Part shown: positions 1 to 11,400 of the stretch, one piece after another
How positions within the stretch are numbered: position 1 is the stretch's first letter
Layout: each line of letters opens with the position of its first letter
Source: Valencia hispanica
Taxonomy: Eukaryota; Chordata; Actinopteri; Cyprinodontiformes; Valenciidae
DNA length: 64,000 bases
Reading direction: 5' to 3'
Assembly: GCA_963556495.2 (NCBI GenBank)
Contig: OY747704.1
Span: forward strand, 35,174,001-35,238,000
The notes under the pieces: generated by a model
Seen by the model: the letters and a program-made list of their open reading frames with translations, nothing else
Told to the model about the DNA's origin: nothing
The model's database searches: none
Translations under genes and position numbers: made by a program

Positions 1-606
1 AAAAGCTGTTGTTAATTACAGTTAAATCACAATTTAACAAGCGGGATAATCATATTTTCTCATAGGACTTGATGGAGTCCACTGTTACATGTAAGAAATT
101 TACATGAAAGACAAAACCAAATCCATACAAAATGTTTCCAATTTTAAATAACCAGCCACTTTACTCAGATTTCAGGAATATATCAGGAAAGGCTCTAAAA
201 TGTGTCACTTTGATTCTAAATAGAAAACTGAATCTTTCCAGACTGAGACAACACATCATACTGTATCTGAAATTCATTTATTATGGGTAGGCAGAGCACA
301 ACCAATCTGTTTTTTCTGTCCAGTTATTTCTATTTTTATTTCCAAATTCTGATTAAAAAAAGAGCACAGTAAATTCTTTTAAAATTCATCAGGTTTTTTT
401 TGTGACCATGTGTCTCATGACTTAGAGGGCAGTCTGGACACTGAGTTTTAAAACCTCCAGTAAATTTATCATTAAATTTATTTTATTTATTTTCTGTCCA
501 AACAAACACACATTCATTGGACAAACTCATCTCTGAAATGATTTACAAGATGGGCTATTCAAAAACTATTTAAACACTAGTTTTAAACTCAGTTCGTCTT
601 TCTCAG
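1..606. other. intron of ubiquilin-like gene (partial)
   Basis: AT-rich sequence ahead of the first visible exon. No UBL-domain reading frame or recognisable repeat is seen. Confidence 0.6.
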
Positions 607-731
607 GCCTGAGCCTTCATCCGCTCAGACTCCCAGTGATCCAGCATCAGGACCTGTTCAGTCAGAGCTAAAAGCTGTTCCTGACCCTGATCCCAACCAC
701 ACACCAACTACAACTTCTCCACTCCTCTTGG
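607..731 (+). CDS. ubqln1: ubiquilin-like exon a (Pro/Ser/Thr linker)
   Basis: Acceptor tctcag before 607 and donor G/gtaaaa after 731. Encodes 41 codons of Pro/Ser/Thr-rich linker ([12 protein letters not shown]...), as expected between the UBL and the first STI1 repeat. It is the weakest exon because the linker is not conserved, but its phase fits the next exon. Confidence 0.65.
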
Positions 732-3700
732 GTAAAAACTATCAAACATTTATTCCCTCCTTGATAGGTCTACCCTCTACTCTCCAGTGTTGTTAAGTCC
801 TTCTCTTCTTTCTTGTTTCGTCTTGCCTCAGTTGAGGGTCTGGACAGTCTTTGCTTGGAAAACAGCAGATCCAGCCTTTTTACTGCCCTCCAGAGCCAAA
901 TGGAGAGCCAGTTAGTGAGTGACCCAGAAGTGATTCACTGTGTCCTGGCCAGCCCACTGGTGCAGAACACCCTCTGCATCTCCAGCCCTCAATTAACAAG
1001 ACAGGTCATTCGATCTAATCCTGAAATTCAGCAGCTCCTGAAAACAAACCCTGAGATGGAGGACATGTTGAACCACTCAGGTGTCATAAAGCAGGTGGGT
1101 GAGTGTGTTTGACGTACCGTTTTTTTTTTTAAACAAGTTGTGTGAGTGGCATATTCCTATTATTGTACTTTTTACATTTAAACTTAAATAAACAAATTAT
1201 TAAGGAAAGATTTTCTTCCTTTGACGTGTGTCGTAAACATAAATAATTCCGTCATTCCTCTCCAGGTGCTGGAGCTCATCAGGAAGCCTGAAATGATGGA
1301 GAAAGTGATACAAGATGAAGGCAGAGCTTTAGAAAACTTGGTCATGGTGCAGGATAACGATGAAAAAACGATTCTGGATGTTCTTCAAGAAACTAATGCA
1401 AAAAGGCAGCAACAATGTCTTAACAAATCCGAGGTAAAGCTATCAAGGTAATGATGTTTAGATATTTTTGCATAGTTCATCTATCCTTTGAGATCTGATT
1501 CTGGTGCCTCTTTCAGAAAGCAACATTTCCACCACTGACTACATCATGTGAGAGTCATCAGAGACCAGGAGGACAAACCAGGCCAACACCACCTCTCTCC
1601 AGTGATTCCACAGATCCCCTCAGAGGACTGACTGCTACTCCCGGAGCCGGTTCAAGCTTTCAGAGCACTCTTACTGCAGGTAAGAAAGCTTGCATCCGTC
1701 CAGTCAAATTATGCATGAACAAGCATGGATTATTCATAAAAAGCACATTTATCTAGTTTTAGTCCCACTTTGAGCATCTAGAAGGTTAAATATTTGACAT
1801 GTGGTGTATTAACATGTTGGTGCTGCCTTCCTTCCTGCTTCAGGTATGCAGTCGCTCCTGAAGGAGATCATAGCCAGTCCAGGTCTGATGGAGAGTCTGC
1901 TCTCTGGTCCGTACATCAACAGTCTTCTGAACTGCCTCAGCCAGAACCCTGACTTTGCCTCACAGGTGATGCAGACTCAGCTTGTTAGTAAACTCACAGG
2001 GAGATGAACGGGTCTGGAGATATTGCAGAGATGTCAGACATATTTATTGGTTGATTTGTTTTCACTTTAAGGGAAAATGTATTATCTGTTATTACCTCAG
2101 GATGAATTATTTTCTGTCATTCACTACTTAAAGAACAGATTCTTACAGTTTTCCTTAAAACAGTTGATCCTGCACATCCCTGCTGCCAGCTGCCATCTTA
2201 AACTTCACCACTAGATGTCACTAAATCCTCACACATTGCTGTTTGAGGTACCAGTCAGGCTCTTCCACTGTTGTTTCAGATGCTGCTGAGCCATCCTTTA
2301 TTCTCAGGAAATGCTCAGCTGCAGGAGCAGATGAGGCAGCAGATCCCTCTCTTTTTGCAACAGGTTTGTTTATTCACTCCAGTGTTATTCTGTGATGTTA
2401 TTGAATTGATCTCTGTCAGGAGGTCGTGCCCGTCTATTTGTTTGTCTGTTTGCAAGATAACTTAAAAAGTTAAGGACCGATTAAAGTTTCAGAAAAATAT
2501 CCGCAATGGGACCAGGAACAACTGGTTGAATTTTGGGGTTTATTGGACATGGAGCGCGTATCACCCCACCAACCAGCGGTGCTAACCTCTACTCCTTTCC
2601 CGTGTCAGGGAGCTCACAAGCGGCTCCCTCACACAGCAACCCCCTGGTTGGAGCATATGTACAGCAAATTAATCACACATGTGGGAATCTCCCCTGTCTC
2701 CTGGAAGAGCACAGCGACAGCAAGAACACAGCCATGCGTCTCATTAACAGACATTTTATTTTGGAAAAGTACCGAAACTTAGAATTAGATAGCAACATTG
2801 AGCTGGGGGCAATTTGGATAAGTGGCCCTGGCAGAGGTCTGCGCTGTCTGGGTGCTTTTCTAGTAGCCTATTCTTAATATTTTTGAAAGGTACTAATATT
2901 TCTCCTTAAAAAAAATAATATTTATTTGCCACATAAATAGATTCTGCATGGCAAGAGTTGTTTTTTTATTCAGGTCTTTAACTACACAAGCTACTATCTC
3001 TGATACAAAATTGTGATTAATTATATTTTAATAAATTGTAGATGCAGAGTCCAGAGCTGCTGACTATGATGTTGAATCCCCGAGCCATGGAGGCCTTGCT
3101 ACAGATCCAACAGGGCCTGCAGACACTGGCTGTAGAGGCTCCCACCCTCATACCTGTGTGAGAACAAATGACTAACGCTTTAATTTATTCTGGATAAGTT
3201 ACTAAGTTAAAGGACTGTGTTATAAATATGTTTTTTACTGAGTTTTAAACATTCATAAAAAGTTTCAAATTTAATAATTTGAGGTTAAGGCCTTGAAAAG
3301 TCTCCATTCCATCCAGATTTTCCAAACTAAGTTTTAAATAAAATTACAAGTTCTGTCTTTAATTTGTACATTTGTTCATTTACCACTTTGTCCCTCAACT
3401 TTTCTTCTATTTAGTACAACAGGCCATCATCTGCTGAAATGTGTTCATTGTTTGTGTAGGCAATGGGAATTATTTTTTTGGTTATAATTTCTACTTCTGA
3501 GTCATAGAAAGTATATATAATTAAATAATTTTTGCTTGAAAATGGGAATTTCAATAGTTTGTTAGAACCTGTTTTAAGTCAAAGTTATGAAGCTCTCTAT
3601 ACTGTAAGTAAACTTTAAAGTATGTCTGGAAGTCAGACAACATCCACTTAAGTTGGGACATCTATATTTATTGTCCATAATTACTAAGTCAATTTATTTT

Positions 3701-4037
3701 AAGCCAATAAGGTTTTTTTTTAATTTTAATTTGATTTAGCTCATACATTTAAGTTATCCTGTCTTATAAATAACTTAAAAAGTCTTAAATTAAACTTACC
3801 GAAACATGCTGAAATCCTTTTTTAACAACATATCTGTCCAGCAGTGCTGGACCTGGAACCAGTGGTGGTGCTGGTCTTAATGGTGTTCCTCAGCACCCAT
3901 CTGATTCTGACCTGAACAACCAGTCTGGATGCAGTCCTCAGGATGCCCCACTGACAGAGCAACAGCAGCAGCAGCAGCAGTTTGTTCATCAGATGCTAAA
4001 GGCACTGGCTAATGCTAACAATGGGGTAACTCTGTGA
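607..4037 (+). CDS. ubqln1: Ubiquilin-like protein, 3' part of gene, apparently without UBA domain
   Basis: Coding exons 607-731, 832-1094, 1266-1433, 1517-1679, 1844-1965, 2280-2363, 3042-3157 and 3845-4037 join in frame to about 410 residues. The ubiquitin-like first exon(s) lie upstream of the window. Ubiquilins shuttle ubiquitinated and aggregation-prone clients to the proteasome, using an N-terminal UBL, STI1 chaperone-like repeats and a C-terminal UBA. Seen here: STI1-type repeats in exons 832-1094/1266-1433 ([23 protein letters not shown]) and in 1844-3157 ([50 protein letters not shown]), then a run of seven Gln and [15 protein letters not shown]. The frame then reads through a retained donor-like GGG/gtaact and stops at TGA 4035-4037. 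No UBA exon was seen between 4038 and 8089. The motif normally following NLES (GGYNALRRMYTD-like) is replaced by unrelated residues. The symbol is assigned by synteny; a diverged duplicate is possible. Confidence 0.82.
832..1094 (+). CDS. ubqln1: ubiquilin-like exon b (STI1 repeats 1-2)
   Basis: Acceptor tgcctcag, donor CAG/gtgggt. Contains [15 protein letters not shown] and [18 protein letters not shown], aligning by eye with ubiquilin ELQSQMQRQL and NPQMQQLIQRNPEISHML. Confidence 0.9.
1266..1433 (+). CDS. ubqln1: ubiquilin-like exon c
   Basis: Acceptor ctctccag, donor GAG/gtaaag. [25 protein letters not shown] matches the conserved TLELARNPAMMQEM..RALSNLES stretch. A second donor-like site at 1447 would shift the next exon into an early stop, so 1433 is preferred. 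Confidence 0.9.
1517..1679 (+). CDS. ubqln1: ubiquilin-like exon d (low-complexity linker)
   Basis: Acceptor ctctttcag, donor G/gtaaga. Pro/Ser/Thr-rich linker that keeps the phase into the next STI1 exon. Confidence 0.75.
1844..1965 (+). CDS. ubqln1: ubiquilin-like exon e (STI1 repeat 3)
   Basis: Acceptor ctgcttcag, donor CAG/gtgatg. Encodes [35 protein letters not shown], the hallmark start of the second STI1 pair of ubiquilins. Confidence 0.92.
2280..2363 (+). CDS. ubqln1: ubiquilin-like exon f
   Basis: Acceptor gtttcag, donor CAG/gtttgt. 28 codons: [20 protein letters not shown]..., nearly the family consensus [19 protein letters not shown]. Confidence 0.93.
2390..2565 (+). repeat. old interspersed repeat carrying gggaccaggaacaa
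   Basis: Intronic sequence with a core of an AAAAAGTTA-type stretch, TTTCAG, and gggaccaggaacaa ahead of attttgggg. A diverged copy lies in the opposite orientation at 24885-25020, so it is a dispersed repeat. The following 2566-2875 has an open frame with no recognisable domain; I treat it as non-coding. Confidence 0.55.
3042..3157 (+). CDS. ubqln1: ubiquilin-like exon g (STI1 repeat 4)
   Basis: Acceptor aattgtag, donor CCTGT/gtgaga. Encodes [19 protein letters not shown] followed by [19 protein letters not shown], almost identical to canonical ubiquilins. Confidence 0.93.
3158..3841. other. ubiquilin-like intron
   Basis: AT-rich, with no recognisable gene or repeat. Confidence 0.5.
3845..4037 (+). 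CDS. ubqln1: ubiquilin-like last visible exon with polyGln and stop
   Basis: The acceptor is a tandem cagcag. Use of the first AG would start the exon at 3842 and add one residue in frame. Encodes a Gly/Ser linker, EQ(7)[15 protein letters not shown], then VTL and TGA. GGG/gtaact at 4025/4026 sits where the ancestral intron before the UBA exon would be, so splicing to an unseen exon cannot be excluded. Confidence 0.75.
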
Positions 4038-4289
4038 TTCTCTTAATACCTACTACTTAAAATTATTTAACTGTTCTTACATTGACATTTTTAATATTAG
4101 AAAGCATAATCTCCATAAATATTCAAAATATTACTGTTGCTTTCTTTAAATGTTTTTTTTCCCCTACATATTGACAAAAATGTTTAGTTTATACTCTTTT
4201 TTTCAGTTTAAAGCATACAGTCTATGGTTTAAAGCCACAAACCTCAATATGTTTTAATGTAATTTCATGTGAGCAGCACATACGTTTTC

Positions 4290-4490
4290 ATCTAGGATTG
4301 CCCTGAACTTACCTCTATCCATCTACTCCAAGCAGCTACATGAACTTTGCGACCAGTTTCCCTACACCGGCTGAAGAAAACCAGCTCCACACTAGTTTAA
4401 TGGTTGTCTCCATGATGCTTTTTGAGACATACATTTTGTCTTGAAACCTTCTGACAGGTTTCAGAAATTAAAGTATTTCTCACATGAGAA
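4290..4490 (-). mobile_element. Tc1/mariner relic
   Basis: ggattgccctgaactt...ctctatccatct...ctacaccggctgaagaaaa matches the complement of a widespread teleost Tc1-family transposase segment. It begins about 250 bp after the ubiquilin stop. Confidence 0.6.
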
Positions 4491-5039
4491 AATACCCAAC
4501 AGTCATTAATACCTGTATTTATCTGAATTATGGCAGGGATCTACATGACATTCATATTTTAGTAAACAAATTGGATGCTATACTTAATAGGAACAAGATG
4601 AGTTATTTAGTTGCAAAATAGGAGTTTAAAAACAGTTTGTAGTTGAGGAAAACGTCACTTTCATTCTGTCTGCTCTGGTATTTCAATTAATTCTACATTT
4701 CAGCAGAATCATAGCATCTGCATCAAGATTAAAAAGCAGGTAACTTATTCTGAATGTCTGCCACACTGCGAAGCCTCTTTGCTTTGTTACCACCTGGTCA
4801 CCATCTAACACTCAGGCAGATGTCCTGTTTCCAAAGGCAACAGATTAAACCTGGAACACAATGTGTTGTAATGTCTGTCCCTGTGTGTTAATCACAGATG
4901 GTAAAGCAGGTATGGTAAGGTAAACATTCAGATTTTCAATAAGAAATGTTCACATGTAGATGTGTAAATAAGTAGAAAGAGATTTAATTGCACTTTAACA
5001 AAACTAAAAATAACCTTGTTTACTTGAGCAAAAGATTAA

Positions 5040-5430
5040 AAAAGTTAGGACACCCTACACCCCCTTCATAGATAGCCTTACCTCTTTTAGCTGAAATAAC
5101 TTCTGTGAGGTGCTTCTTATAGCATCTTTAAGTCTCTGACATTGCTCCAAGGAAATGTTTGCTCCACTTCTCAGCTGTGAGAGATTTCTTTTAGCATTTT
5201 GTGCTCTGTTCTCAAGGTGAACCTGTTTGGATGGCCGGTCCTTGACACGCTTCCAGGCTATCTTCTGTACACTGAAATGGCTGATTTCAAAGTATTTTCA
5301 GACTTTTTAAAATTCCGCAGCAGACCAATGAGCTGCTATAATTTTCTTTCTGAAAATGCTGAGCAATGATCTGTCATCATGTGCACCCTACCTGTGTATG
5401 GTTTTAGCTGTGGGAATAAATATCGGGGTG
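5040..5430 (-). mobile_element. probable Tc1/mariner relic
   Basis: Degenerate sequence with the typical reverse-strand Tc1 phrasing (ttagctgaaataacttctgtgaggtgctt, tgctccacttctcagctgt broken up). No intact frame. Confidence 0.4.
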
Positions 5431-8089
5431 TCATAATTTAGTCTTTCCCAGAAATAGTTTTTTTTCTTCCATAAAATGTAAAACATTTTTTTCTGCTTTC
5501 ATTGGTATTAAATTTGATTATCTCTATTGATATTAAATTTCCATATACATGACCGTTTATCCCCAACATAATCATAAAGGTATCATTCCAAATAAAACAT
5601 GCTCTAATATATTCCTTTTCCTTACTAGATAAGAAAATAATTTGATTTGTCATTGATTCTCAGAATGGCTACCTGCTGAGGGGCCTTCTAAGTTATTTAT
5701 AGAGACTTTGCTATAAACCCAATTTGAAAAACTGTGCTCCTTTTATTTTTAAGACAAGGTTACATATTAGTTTTTTGTGTTTTTTTTGGTATAAAACCTT
5801 GACACATCATTATTAAACATTACGAGCTTTATTCTTTCATCCCTAGCACTGCTATGCCAGGTTAATTAAAATTGAATGGCCAACATATTGCTGTTGGCGT
5901 ATTTTTGTATTTGTTGCAGCAGAGCTAGTATTAACTGAAACGGGTTTATGGGGCTCTTTAAATTGTTAATTTCAAAAAAAGAGATGTTTTTGCTGCTTTA
6001 TATGTGTCGTTCATAAAATGTTGGAAAACAGTTGCCCGAAAATGAACAGTCGAAGATATCATGCTTACTGTGTGGCTTTGTTTCAGGTGTTAACATTTTC
6101 TCCATTTGTAACTTTGGTGTCTGGCTTACTAAAAGTCTCCAGAAAAGATATCTATTTTTGGTAAGTTTGTGTTCTCCAAATTGAAATTAGATGTGGAACA
6201 TTCTTAAATGATTGAGCATGATGCTTTTATTAGTGACCCTAAACATATTTAAAATAATGCATTTCTTTCTACCTGTGTATTAAACATATTTAAACACTAG
6301 ATGGCAGATTTGTTTGCCTTTTTGTTTTGTTTTGGTCTGGGATTTAAACAGCACTGCAGGTTAATTAATATCTTCATATTATTTACCTACAGCACTTGAC
6401 TTAGAAATAATCCATTTTACACTTTAAGTGGTTCAACGACCAACAAAAATAAATTTTTAATGCCACTTTTGGAAGTGAACTTATTTTGTTCAATAAAAGT
6501 TGATTACTGCCTAAAGTGTATCCTAAATGTGCAAGAGTCATTCTGAGATCTTGAATTACCTGACAACCAAGACACGTTCTCTACACGTTAAACATGCGTG
6601 CATGTTCTCCAGTTGACAACCTGCCTGCGTTTCTCTGTGGCTGCCAGGCTGAGGGGGTTTAATCTCTGGCTGTATGAGTGAGAGAGATATGGGAGTAGCT
6701 GAGGGGGTTTTCTGGATTAGAAGCTCCAAAAATATTCGGGTTGAGGTTTGAAAATGAGTCACGGCACAGAAACAGCTCTTTGGTATGGAAGGGAGCTCTC
6801 TCTCTCTTCTAAATGTGTCTTCTGAAGATGCCAACAGACCTGACAAATTAAATTACAAATGTTTGACCTGATTTGCCCTGTAAGGTAGCGAGAGAAGAGA
6901 AAATTGACTTTCACCTGAAGGCTTATTTTGAATCTATAGTCATTTTTGATATATTACTAAATGGATGCACCTTTAAAACTGGTTGGTTGGACACAAAGAC
7001 AGAAGCTGGACTTGCTTGATCTTTATTTCAAACATTTTCCAATGGAGATTTAAAAAAACAAATATTTGAGATTTAATTTTCTAACATGCTCATAAATAAC
7101 AGATTTGAAGTTTAATTCAAATTATTCTAAAATCTATATTTTAAAACCCAACTGATACAATCTTTTAAATTATATTCAAATAATATAAATGAGGAAACAA
7201 AAGATTGATTGATTTTGGGTGTAACGTGAATATATATATATATTATGCATTTGTGGTGATGTAAAAATGTCTAGTAGAGACCAAAGTGTAATGATGTACC
7301 ATCAGACCTCTTAAAAGTGGGAACTTCTGCAATATAATAAACAAGATGGTTAATAACTTCTAAATTGCTTTTAATATCTAACAACATATGAACTCTGACG
7401 GAATTAAGGTTACTTCATTTGGTCTCAATAAATACTATTTGTCCCAACAAACTATGTGATTACACCATATTAGCTCAGAACATGAAAACATTAAATCCAG
7501 ATTCAAACCTGTTAAGGGTTCAATCATTCTAACTGCAAAGAATAACATAGATTTCTTATTTTAGCCAGAAGGGGAAAAACGTATAAAAAAAAGGGTGCGT
7601 AAAAAGACATCTGGTTGTTTTAAAGACTGAAATGATGCATTTCTCAACTTCAGTATGAATTGGACTCAGATTAGACGTTCAGATTAGACGTTCATAAACT
7701 AACAGGAATGTTCATGATGTACAAATATTTGATCATAAAGTAAACTTCTATAATGTTGTGAATCCCTACAAAAAAACAGTTGATTATAAAAATTATATCT
7801 TTTGGGGAGAAAAACATGTATACCAACACTCAGCAATCAATTCTGAACTTCATTATTTAAAATAAAAACAGTAGATTAAGAGAAGAGAAAGATGGTCTAA
7901 CTGAGTTATTGTAATGTAGCAAATAATATACCTATCACTCATGTACAGTGACATGTAAGACCTCTGGATTGGATTAGTTTTTCAAGGCACCAAAGCATAA
8001 ATTAAGTTAGTTTACCTAAAAACAGATAGGTAAAAGTCACTCAAGTGAAAATCATGTTTTGTTCTCAGTCTGCTACAGAGATTCCAGCT

Positions 8090-8447
8090 TCACAACTTCA
8101 GGCTGTCAATGTGCTTCTCAACTTCCAGGACCATCTCACTCAGGCTCTTCCTGATGTCCAAGGTGAGCGCGTTCTCCTCATCCGACGGAGGCTCCAAAAT
8201 ATCAAACTGGGAGCGTAGCAGATCTGCCTTCATGTAATGTCCCCGTCGGGCCACCATCCTCTGGTGAATGAGATCGTAGTCACCGTGCAGGTAGACGAAG
8301 AAGACCTCTGGAGAGGTGGGAGGCGAGGCGATTTGGTGTGAGCAAATAGTTGGAGCCACCGCTGTGGAGCCAAGGAGGAGGATCTGCCTGTAGAGTCGCT
8401 TCAGAGCTGAACATGCTACAAGAGCATCGGAGCCCGAACCCCTTTCT
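8090..8447 (-). CDS. idnk: idnk exon 5 (C-terminal half)
   Basis: Acceptor cccatcacag. Encodes ERGSGSDALVACSALKRLYR through to VEKHIDSLKL and a stop. Includes the ACSALK signature and the RRGHYM segment. Confidence 0.97.
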
Positions 8448-11400
8448 CTGTGATGGGAGACCATGAATATGCACAGGTGGAAATCTCAGGGATGTAGAAT
8501 ATTTATCCCAGAAATGTCCCCTGATGTACTGTATGCTTATTCATATTTCAAAAAGGGAGGAATAAACTAAAATGTCAGAATTAACTTTGTTCACAAAGCG
8601 ATGAAGAGGATGGAGAAGGAAGAGCAGTACAATGACGAGCAGGTAGTGAAAAAAAGGATATATGGGTGCAGAGGAGATGCAGTCTTTGATGTCAGCTTAG
8701 ACATTTTAACATCTTCACTTCTTCTTCACCCTCTCTCACTAAAGCTGTCTTTACTCCCACAAACTCCCTTACCAGTTGCTCCGGTTTTCAGCTTAATTTT
8801 CAAACCCGTTTTTGATATTTTTTTTGATGTGTTTAGACAATTTTACACCCGCTTCTTCTTACCTCGCTGCTACGCTTTTGAGATTTGTAAGACTGAATTG
8901 GTCGCGCTTCCATCAGTAAAAATATCAAGTGAATGTGAAAGTGTGTTTCATTGCTGGATACTTTAGTACTTAGTTGAAATGTAAGGGATGCAGTTAGATT
9001 GGCTCTAAATTAGGTTATTATCAGTGGCCTATGCATGGCACTGGTTTATTCTTACCTCTCAATAACTTCATGTAGTCTGAGGAGCCAAGGAAATCTATCC
9101 TGAAACGACAATAATAATAAATGAAGGTGTTTTCAGTGCAAACATCTTTAGTCAGTCTTAATTTAGTAAAGAAGAAAGGCAGAAAATGTTGGTGAGGATT
9201 GTTGGTAGACTTCGAGACCCTATTATTTAGGGAATCTGAAGCCAACTATGTAAATCTAAGCACTATGTTTTAAGGAAAAAATAGGTTAATTTTATATTCG
9301 ATTGGATCAATTATTGGATAAAAAAGTATGAGAACCAGATTCAAATGCTTTTACAGTGCCAGACAAATGTATTGATACCCCTACTGAAGATGTGTAAAAG
9401 CTTTTTACACTGGAATGTAGTTTGAATTTAATTTTAGGCTTTTTACTAAAAAGCCTAAAATTAAATTTATATTTTACTGGAGCTGGATTGTCTCACACTA
9501 AATTTCTTTAAATCAACTATTTATTTGAATTAATTTGGTCAGCTGGAAACAAAAAAAAACATGTTTGGAAATATATATATTTTTTAAACAGCGTACAGTG
9601 TACCTGACAATTCCTTTAAAAGAAAGGTCATTAAAGCATTTTTTACCTCACTTTTTAATTTGATCAGAAGTTCTGGGAACTATTAATTAGGCTTAGACTG
9701 CTGGAGAACAGACATACCAATTTTCTTCACTCTGCTACTTCCTTTTCTACTACTACTCTCCAGTTGTATTACAGTGCATTCTGCTATTTCAACTGTTAAC
9801 TTTGTTTTCTCTCAGTGTTTTTTTCTCCATAGAAGATATACCTCCCAGTAATTGAACATCCACCGTGTCCTGTTATCAACTTTTTACTTTCTGTAACATA
9901 AAAAGTTCTCTTATATCGGATCTTCTGTTCCTTCTGTCTCTGCTCTGTCTTCTCAAACCCCCAGACGGTCGTGGCAGATGGCCGCTCCTACTGAGCCTGG
10001 TTCTGTTGGAGGTTTCTTCCTGTTAAAGGGGAGTTTTTCCTCTCCACCGTCGCTATATGCTTGCTCAGTATGAGGGATTGCTGAATGATTGCTGTGGTTG
10101 GAAAGTCTGCCCAACCTCACGGCAATGACTGATGCAATCTGCTGGGATTCCTTAAATAGGAAACTTTTTAACTGATTGTAATGTTTGTATAAATGTATTG
10201 AAATGACTTCTTGTTAAGTGCCTTGAGATGACATCTGTTGTGAATCGGCGCTATATAAATAAACTGAATTGAATTAATTAGTAATCAGTGACTTACTGTT
10301 TCCCTAAGGTTTAAAATGATGCAACACAGAAGACCATTTCTTAGAAAAGAACCTTCTTTTATCTTGTCCCCAAACATATCAATGATGATGGTCAGGTAGG
10401 GGGAAACAAATCTTCTAACATCTTCTAAAGAACTGAGTGGCACCTTGGGATCACAACAACCCTTAGAGGCTGTCTACATGCCAACCAGCTGTTTTAAAGG
10501 GGCTCCAGAAATGTTTCTGTCAAACAGTAAAAATGGTAAACATATGGAGATTGTAAAACTCTACTGTGGCTTTAACTGGAACTGTGTGCTTTAGTCAGAG
10601 CAGATTAGTACTGGGCTTTTCAGAAAAACAAACTCTCCAGGTTCGTCTGACATTAAACCAAGGACATAAATACAGAAATGCACCATGTTAACACGGGTAG
10701 GCATGGTGGAGGAAAGGTGGTGCTGTGGGCCTTTTTGTCAGTCGAAGCTCCCAGGGAGCTTGTTGCTGTTCTTGCAAGAGGGATTTTATAAAAGTATCAA
10801 CAGCAGTGGTACTATTACAGTGCTGTGAAAAACTATTCACCCCCCCAGCCGATTTCTTCTGGTTTATCTTTTTGTCACACTTAAATGATTAGGATTACCA
10901 ATAAATTTTAGGACAAAATTACCTCTATAAATAAAAAAATTTAGTTTTCAAATGATGATTTCATTTGAAATTATACTACACAATGATCAGACAGAGACAG
11001 TGAGGTCTCAGATGAATGAGCTTTATAGCAGAGTCTCACACTTTTAGATCCTGGCTTCAACTCATTTTGTTTATACCAGGTTCATTCTGCCAACTAACAC
11101 CGGTATGACAGGCATGTTTTCACTAAAGCCTGACAGTAATCTTTTATTTACATTCCTGGTTCGCCCCATCATTTAATCTCAATCTGCCAACTGTTGACTG
11201 TCAATGAAACATGGCTGTATGTGTGGGACAGAGGCATTCCTCTTCAGCGTTCAGAATAAATCTCTGCGTGGGTGGTTGTCATCTGTCACCAAACGCAACC
11301 AAACTGGAGCCAGACTTTCTCTGGCTGCTGGTTCCACACTCAGCTCTGATACCCAGGCAGGGTACTATTAGGGATGTAAGAAAATATTGATACGCTGATA

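Larger units (their letters stand above)
4038..8089. other. intergenic interval between convergent ubiquilin-like gene and idnk
   Basis: Searched by eye in all frames for a UBA exon (MGF..R..NLQAL..TGGDINAAIE-like); none found. It holds two Tc1 relics (4290-4490 and 5040-5430) and AT-rich unique sequence. Short open frames around 5438-5653 and 6556-6846 show no family motif. Confidence 0.6.

Noticed and set aside
1433..1447. Alternative donor AAG/gtaatg for the ubiquilin exon
   Set aside because: Would put the next exon into a frame with an early stop.
2533..2877. Open frame of 114 codons in the ubiquilin intron
   Set aside because: Overlaps a second frame of similar length, follows a dispersed repeat and has no family motif or splice support.
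6556..6846. 96-codon minus-strand frame between ubiquilin and idnk
   Set aside because: No recognisable domain, no neighbouring exons in phase; treated as chance.
8601..8966. 121-codon plus-strand frame
   Set aside because: Lies in idnk intron 4 on the opposite strand and is low-complexity Leu/Ser/Phe-rich.
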